From assembly GCA_003152875.1 (NCBI GenBank), contig PMBF01000034.1, positions 1 to 40,252 on the forward strand: 40,252 bases of DNA, read 5' to 3'. The DNA comes from Ignavibacteriota bacterium (GTDB taxonomy: Bacteria > Bacteroidota > Ignavibacteria > UBA10030 > UBA6906). Shown here in pieces: positions 36,065 through 40,252 of this stretch (position 1 is the first letter of the stretch; each line of letters begins with the position of its first letter). The notes beneath the pieces are model-generated. The model did no database searches and was not told the DNA's origin. It saw nothing but the letters and a program-made list of their open reading frames with translations. The translations under genes and the position numbers were made by a program.

Positions 36065-36096
36065 TCAAGATAGCTCAATGTTATCATAATTGTCAA
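36060..36096 (-). promoter_or_regulatory. Sigma-70-like promoter of the maltodextrin operon
   Basis: Reading the minus strand, TTGACA (36096-36091, full consensus) is followed by an 18-base spacer and TATCTT (36072-36067, 4 of 6 matches). The expected transcription start is near 36060, inside the palindrome. The region is locally AT-rich compared with the rest of the window. Confidence 0.6.
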
Positions 36097-36220
36097 GGGA
36101 AAAAGGAGCCGGCAAAAGGTCATTCCAGACATGGGTAACCTACCGGGGCCGGTGGAACGGGGCGAAGGATGCCCAGGCTCGACCGAAAAACCCCTCCTAG
36201 CTTACCGCGCCGTATTACCC

Positions 36221-36249
36221 TTGGTATTCTTCCCGGAAGGCGATATATT
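36221..36249 (+). promoter_or_regulatory. Sigma-70-like promoter of the SGNH/TPR gene
   Basis: TTGGTA (36221-36226), a 17-base spacer, then TATATT (36244-36249, 5 of 6 matches). This places the transcript start near 36256 and argues for a translation start downstream of it. The spacer contains the short inverted repeat CTTCC-C-GGAAG. Confidence 0.5.
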
Positions 36250-36328
36250 AGTGGCTCCTTTTTCGGCCGGTCAGCACTCCACCTCAAAGCGGAGGCTCAA
36301 GGTCGCGAACCACCTTCCGGCGAGCAAA

Positions 36329-38341
36329 GTGCGGAATCAGCATCAAGCCCGAAAGCCCATCCTCGAGGCCGCGGGATGGAAGAGGCGTTTCTTCTTCCTT
36401 GTTACACTCATCTTCCCCGTGTTGATTCTCGCTCTCCTGGAACTCGGCCTGAGGCTGATCCACTATGGTCCGGACCTCTCCCCTTTCACGCAGGAAAGAC
36501 TCAATGGCAAGCCGTACCTTGTCATGAACCCGTCGCTAAAGAACAGATATTTTGTCAAGGTCGACTTCACCCCCAGCACATCCCCAGACTTTTTCCTTAT
36601 GCCAAAGCCCCTTGGGACATACAGGATATTCTGTCTCGGGGGTTCGACAACGGCCGGCTACCCCTACTGGTTCAACGGGTCTTTCTCCAGCTTCCTGCGG
36701 GACCGTCTGCGCGCCATCTTTCCTGACAAGGGAATCGAAGTCATCAATGTCGGCATGACAGCGACAAACAGTTTTACGGTGCTTGACCTTGCACGTGATC
36801 TCGTGGGGTATGAACCTGATCTCTTCATCGTCTACGATGGGCACAACGAGTTCTACGGGGCGCTCGGCGCAGCATCGCGTGAATCCGAGGGGCGCGGCCG
36901 GTGGTTCTCCCTGGCCTATTTGAGGCTGATACACTTCCGCATATTCCTGCTCATGCGGGACGCCTATGCCTGGGCCGGCGGTTTGTTTCACCGGGCGGAT
37001 GCCGACACAGAGGCCGGGACGATGATGGAACGGCTGGCAAGAGGCCAGTACATCCCCATGGGGAGCGAAGTATACCGCCAGGGACTGGAGATTTTCCGGG
37101 AAAACCTGCGCGACCTGACCTCGATCTGCCGCACGCACCACGTGCCGCTCATCCTCGCAACCCAGGTCTCCAATCTCCGCGACAGGCCTCCTTTCGTCTC
37201 GAAAGGACATGAGGGGACAAGTCCCGCCGAGCAGCAACAGTATGACCGCATGATGAACGGAGCCCTGACCCTGATGATGGACGGAAAGGCCGACTCCGCG
37301 CTTCCACTCCTCAGGCGCGCCTCCGGTACGGATTCACTGAGGGCTGAGCCCTGGTACGAGCTCGGCCGGGCGCTCGACACGCTGGGACGCCGGACGGAAG
37401 CCCGCGCGGCGTACATCCGGGCCAGGGACCTCGACCAGCTTCGCTTCCGTGCCAGCACCGATTTCAACAACGCGATCCTGGCTGCGGCCGACAGCGAGAC
37501 AGTGAGCGTCGTGGATATGGAAGCTGCCTTCGCACTTCAGTCGCCGGATTCGATCATCGGCAGCACCCTCATCGTCGAGCACCTCCATCCGAATTCCTCC
37601 GGATACTTCCTCATGGCCAGGGCCTACGCCGCCGCCATGCGCGAGCGCGGGCTGATTGCCCCGGAGGCGGAGTGGTCCCGGCGCGACACCCTTGATGATG
37701 GGGTCCTGTGGGCGGCACGTCCGGTGACCGATCTCGACGAGCGGACTGCCGGGCGGCGCACGGAGGTCCTCACTTCCGGCTGGCCGTTCATGGACCAGTA
37801 CCCGACGGTCAACGCTATTTCCCCGCGCGATACCATCGGCCGCATGGCTGAAATGCTATCGAAGGGAAAATGGAACTGGCTCCAGGGGCATGAGGAGGCC
37901 GCGGGCTACTACGCCGCACGGGGGGAATCCACAAAGGTCGAGTGGGAGTACCGGACGATTGTCGACCAGTTCCCCTACGACCTGCGTGCCCGTATCACCC
38001 TCGCGCACTACTGCCTGCTCCGCGGGGAACTGGACGACATGAAGAGGGAGCTGCTCGCCTCGCTCGAGCTGGAGAAAACCATCCTCGCGTACCGCGCGCT
38101 GGGCGATCTGGCCCTGCAGCAAGGCCATGCCCCGGAGGCTCTTGCCTACTACGGTGCCATGGAAGCGTTCCCCCAGTCGCCGGCGGAACAGGTCGACAAC
38201 GGCTATGCACGGGCTCTTGCGTATGCGCGGGCGGAGAAGAAGGACAGCGCTTCGATCCTGCTGCTGAAGGTCCTGCGGCTGAGACCCGACTACCAGCCGG
38301 CTGTCGAACTTCTGGCAAAGCTCAACATGCCGGCGCGGTGA
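36329..38341 (+). CDS. Membrane-anchored SGNH/GDSL hydrolase-like protein with TPRs
   Basis: About 670 residues. One N-terminal transmembrane helix (FFFLVTLIFPVLILALLELGLRL) precedes an SGNH-type domain with the Ser block LGGSTTAGYPYW, the Asn block YDGHNEFYGALG and the His block EHLHPNSSGY. The normal Asp of DxxH is Glu here. TPR-like helices (SALPLLRRASGTDSLRAEPWYELGRALDTLG) are inserted between blocks, and more follow at the C-terminus (YRTIVDQFPYDLRARITLAHY onwards). It may be an envelope esterase or acyltransferase on a polysaccharide; the substrate is unknown. The open frame extends back to 36131, but no ATG occurs before the helix. GTG 36329 lies downstream of the predicted promoter and is my choice; GTG 36251 is the alternative. 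Confidence 0.82.
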   Translation: MRNQHQARKPILEAAGWKRRFFFLVTLIFPVLILALLELGLRLIHYGPDLSPFTQERLNGKPYLVMNPSLKNRYFVKVDFTPSTSPDFFLMPKPLGTYRIFCLGGSTTAGYPYWFNGSFSSFLRDRLRAIFPDKGIEVINVGMTATNSFTVLDLARDLVGYEPDLFIVYDGHNEFYGALGAASRESEGRGRWFSLAYLRLIHFRIFLLMRDAYAWAGGLFHRADADTEAGTMMERLARGQYIPMGSEVYRQGLEIFRENLRDLTSICRTHHVPLILATQVSNLRDRPPFVSKGHEGTSPAEQQQYDRMMNGALTLMMDGKADSALPLLRRASGTDSLRAEPWYELGRALDTLGRRTEARAAYIRARDLDQLRFRASTDFNNAILAAADSETVSVVDMEAAFALQSPDSIIGSTLIVEHLHPNSSGYFLMARAYAAAMRERGLIAPEAEWSRRDTLDDGVLWAARPVTDLDERTAGRRTEVLTSGWPFMDQYPTVNAISPRDTIGRMAEMLSKGKWNWLQGHEEAAGYYAARGESTKVEWEYRTIVDQFPYDLRARITLAHYCLLRGELDDMKRELLASLELEKTILAYRALGDLALQQGHAPEALAYYGAMEAFPQSPAEQVDNGYARALAYARAEKKDSASILLLKVLRLRPDYQPAVELLAKLNMPAR

Positions 38342-38362
38342 TTCGTGAGCTGCCTCACCGCC

Positions 38363-40186
38363 TCACGGTGAAATCTGGGAACTGGGCGATTCGATGGAGA
38401 GCCAGTCGATTTGCCTCTCCACAAACGGCACCTCGAACATTCTTCCGCCGAATCCCAGGATGCGGTAGGTCATCATGGGGACCGGTGTGACACTGATCAT
38501 CTTCACCCTGTCCTCAAAGACATCCACGCCTCTCACCTCGCCGAGCCGGGCCAGAAACAGGCTTACCTTCCTGTTCTGCTTAAGCCGGAGCATCTCCGTT
38601 GTCGCAGCCGCGAAACGGGCCGCAGCCACAGAGTCAAGTGTGCGCGGTCCGCTCTTTTTTTCCAGGAGTTCGAAATAGAGGTAGCCTCCGGGTACAGCGA
38701 CCGGACCGAAGCGCTCTCCGGGTTCCATCCGCCACGCCGTCGCCCCCACCGGATATCTCTCCGTGATCGGGAAAAATAAGGTCGCGCCTTCCCGGGACCT
38801 GGCCTCCGGGTCATTGGAGCGGGCCCTGATGACCGACACGAGGGACGCGCCGTGTTCCAGGTCGGCGAAGGCTTCCTGCATGGCATCCAGGGAGGCTGTG
38901 CGCAGCTCGCGGATCCGCACCTGGGGAACGCTGACGGTCGTGTCCAGGCGCCGGAGGTACGTCCACACTTCCGCCTCGGAGACGGAGACGGAATCTTTCA
39001 GCTTTCCCTTCATGGCTTCGGCGAGGAAGTAGGCCTTCCACGTCGCGAGGCGATCCCGGATCTGGGCGACGGTGTCGAGGCCGCGCCGTATCGCCTCCTG
39101 CGCCATCAGTTCCTGCAGAACCCAGACACGAAGCTGGCCGTTGAGGGCGGCCATGAGCCTGCGGGGGCTCCCCAGCGGAACCGTGAGCCCTTTGAGCGCA
39201 ATCCGGTCGAGCACCTGGCTCACGGTCCAGGATTCCGAATCGATGACGGCCAGCTGTTCCCCGAGGAGGGACCGGCCGAGGATTCTCGCCGAGTCGATGA
39301 GCTCAGGGGAGAGGACGGCGATCGTATCTGTCCCGTGGGGCGGGAGGATGCGGGCGAGAATGCCGGTCAGATCCTTCATGGTCTTCCCCACGGCAAAGCC
39401 CTTCCTCTCCTTCAGAACCCTGCCGGAGAATGCATCAAGGATGGCCTTCTCCTTGCGAAGCCTGAGCGTTGTCCTCACCCGCTCGGCAAGGACGTCTTCC
39501 TGCATCGCGGCGACGTCCGGGTTCTGCCGCTGGCTCTCTAGCCGGAGGATGTAGAAACCCTGGCCGGCGGCGATCACAGGAGAGACCTGCCCTGAGGAAA
39601 GGCTGTAGGCAGCTCTCTCGATGGCCGTGTCGGCATCCCCCCACATCACCACCGCCGTGTCGCGCAGCGCATGAAGCGAGGAGTCGAGTCCCAGCCGATC
39701 GAAGTCCCCCCCTTTCCTGATGCGTCCCCGGACAAACCGGGCCGTTTCCTCGTCCTGGAAGAAAAGGAAACTCGTCACCAGCTCGGTCCGGGCACGGCTC
39801 ATGCCCCTGAGAATCTCCGCTCTGTCTGGAGCGGCACGGCCGGTAATCTCCTCGCGGTACAGCTCATCCCTCGCAAGCATCTTTCGCACTTCGTCCAGAG
39901 ACCCCCGGAGTGACGGCTCCCTGTCCATCATCCTGCTTTCCGCCTCCTGCGCGAGCAGCTTTTCCGCGATCATCGAATAGAGCAGCTCCCCTTTTGCCTG
40001 TTCCAGCTGCGATGGCCGGTGCCGGCCGAAGGAGGGAAGGAGTTCGAACCTCCGGAGGAATTCCTCCTCGGAGATGTACACATCACCCGCTCTCGCAAGG
40101 TAGAGCTGAGAGGAAGGGTTCTGTTGGGCAAACACCGCAACGGCAGAGAGGAGAAGGACCGGCAGAAGGGAGAGTAAGAGCTTCAT
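38363..40186 (-). CDS. Exported PpiC/SurA-type peptidyl-prolyl isomerase
   Basis: About 607 residues with a signal peptide (KLLLSLLPVLLLSAVAVFAQQ). It has a SurA-like chaperone N-domain (AEKLLAQEAESRMMD) and two parvulin-like segments. The first includes ALRDTAVVMWGDADTAIERAAYSLSSGQVSPVIAAGQGFYILRL in pieces (about 175-230). The second is near 430-520 (VRIRELRTASLD, DPEARSREGATLFFP, GERFGPVAVPGGYLYFELLE). Periplasmic folding of outer-membrane or secreted proteins is the likely role. Start ATG 40186; the open frame extends only to a TTG at 40195. It is convergent with the SGNH/TPR gene, with 21 bases between stops. The 66 bases to the right edge hold no gene. Confidence 0.87.
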   Translation of the reverse strand: MKLLLSLLPVLLLSAVAVFAQQNPSSQLYLARAGDVYISEEEFLRRFELLPSFGRHRPSQLEQAKGELLYSMIAEKLLAQEAESRMMDREPSLRGSLDEVRKMLARDELYREEITGRAAPDRAEILRGMSRARTELVTSFLFFQDEETARFVRGRIRKGGDFDRLGLDSSLHALRDTAVVMWGDADTAIERAAYSLSSGQVSPVIAAGQGFYILRLESQRQNPDVAAMQEDVLAERVRTTLRLRKEKAILDAFSGRVLKERKGFAVGKTMKDLTGILARILPPHGTDTIAVLSPELIDSARILGRSLLGEQLAVIDSESWTVSQVLDRIALKGLTVPLGSPRRLMAALNGQLRVWVLQELMAQEAIRRGLDTVAQIRDRLATWKAYFLAEAMKGKLKDSVSVSEAEVWTYLRRLDTTVSVPQVRIRELRTASLDAMQEAFADLEHGASLVSVIRARSNDPEARSREGATLFFPITERYPVGATAWRMEPGERFGPVAVPGGYLYFELLEKKSGPRTLDSVAAARFAAATTEMLRLKQNRKVSLFLARLGEVRGVDVFEDRVKMISVTPVPMMTYRILGFGGRMFEVPFVERQIDWLSIESPSSQISP

Positions 40187-40252
40187 GGCGTCCAATCGTG
40201 TGGCATCCGGAAAAGGTATGAAATAAACGGTTCGCTCACAACCGGAGAGCGC

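Noticed and set aside
38345-38370. Small hairpins (GTGAG/CTCAC and CACCG/CGGTG) between two converging genes
   Set aside because: The stems are 5 bp, they overlap the stop codon of the isomerase gene, and they are mutually exclusive; not convincing as terminators.
40187-40252. Possible TTGTGA/TACCTT promoter for the isomerase at the right edge
   Set aside because: Only a partial match on both elements, and the region is cut by the window end.

Overview
The window is GC-rich, almost completely coding, and comes from a Gram-negative bacterium. An extracellular amylase carries a C-terminal type IX secretion sorting domain with the NYPNPFNP signature. A GWxTD-domain protein, lipid A and LPS core genes, and very long tightly packed operons are also present. 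Together these suggest the Bacteroidota/Ignavibacteria/Chlorobi (FCB) group, most like high-GC Ignavibacteria-type lineages; the exact taxon is inference. No phage, insertion sequence, CRISPR array or rRNA was seen.

Layout. (1) Positions 1-11022, all minus strand, read right to left: a membrane-anchored GAF-SpoIIE phosphatase, a STAS anti-anti-sigma protein, an RsbW-like kinase, a soluble GAF-SpoIIE phosphatase, a double-ACT protein, a tyrosine-recombinase-fold protein lacking several catalytic residues, leucyl-tRNA synthetase, a WaaE-like glycosyltransferase, and an MsbA-like ABC exporter cut by the left edge. (2) 11268-12076: a TPR membrane protein and tRNA-Arg(CCG). (3) 12227-20966, one minus-strand operon with gaps of a few bases or overlaps: lipid A acyltransferase, GT9 heptosyltransferase, TsaC/Sua5, a large exported PIG-L deacetylase, then a lipoprotein/ATPase/fused-permease ABC importer of the Fe(III)/polyamine type. 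(4) 21071-23253: response regulator, YjbQ and GWxTD protein.

(5) 23404-36096 is an alpha-glucan utilisation region. On the plus strand are a small membrane protein and an exported GH133 debranching enzyme fused to a Glucodextran_C-like module. On the minus strand is a five-gene operon: cytoplasmic GH13 enzyme, T9SS-secreted GH13 amylase, a maltosyltransferase-like GH13 protein with altered catalytic positions, and two SLC45-like MFS transporters. A perfect 14-bp LacI-type palindrome lies at the predicted transcription start of this operon. Surface and periplasmic enzymes would cut starch or glycogen to maltodextrins, the MFS pair would import them, and the cytoplasmic GH13 proteins would process them. 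A decayed short-chain dehydrogenase fragment sits between the debranching gene and the operon. (6) 36329-40186: an SGNH-hydrolase/TPR protein (plus) converges on a SurA/PpiD-like peptidyl-prolyl isomerase (minus).

The best leads for new biology are the recombinase-fold protein in the leuS operon, the GH13 protein with two substituted invariant residues, and the operator-controlled maltodextrin locus with its fused debranching enzyme. All functions are read from sequence motifs remembered from known families; no database search was possible.
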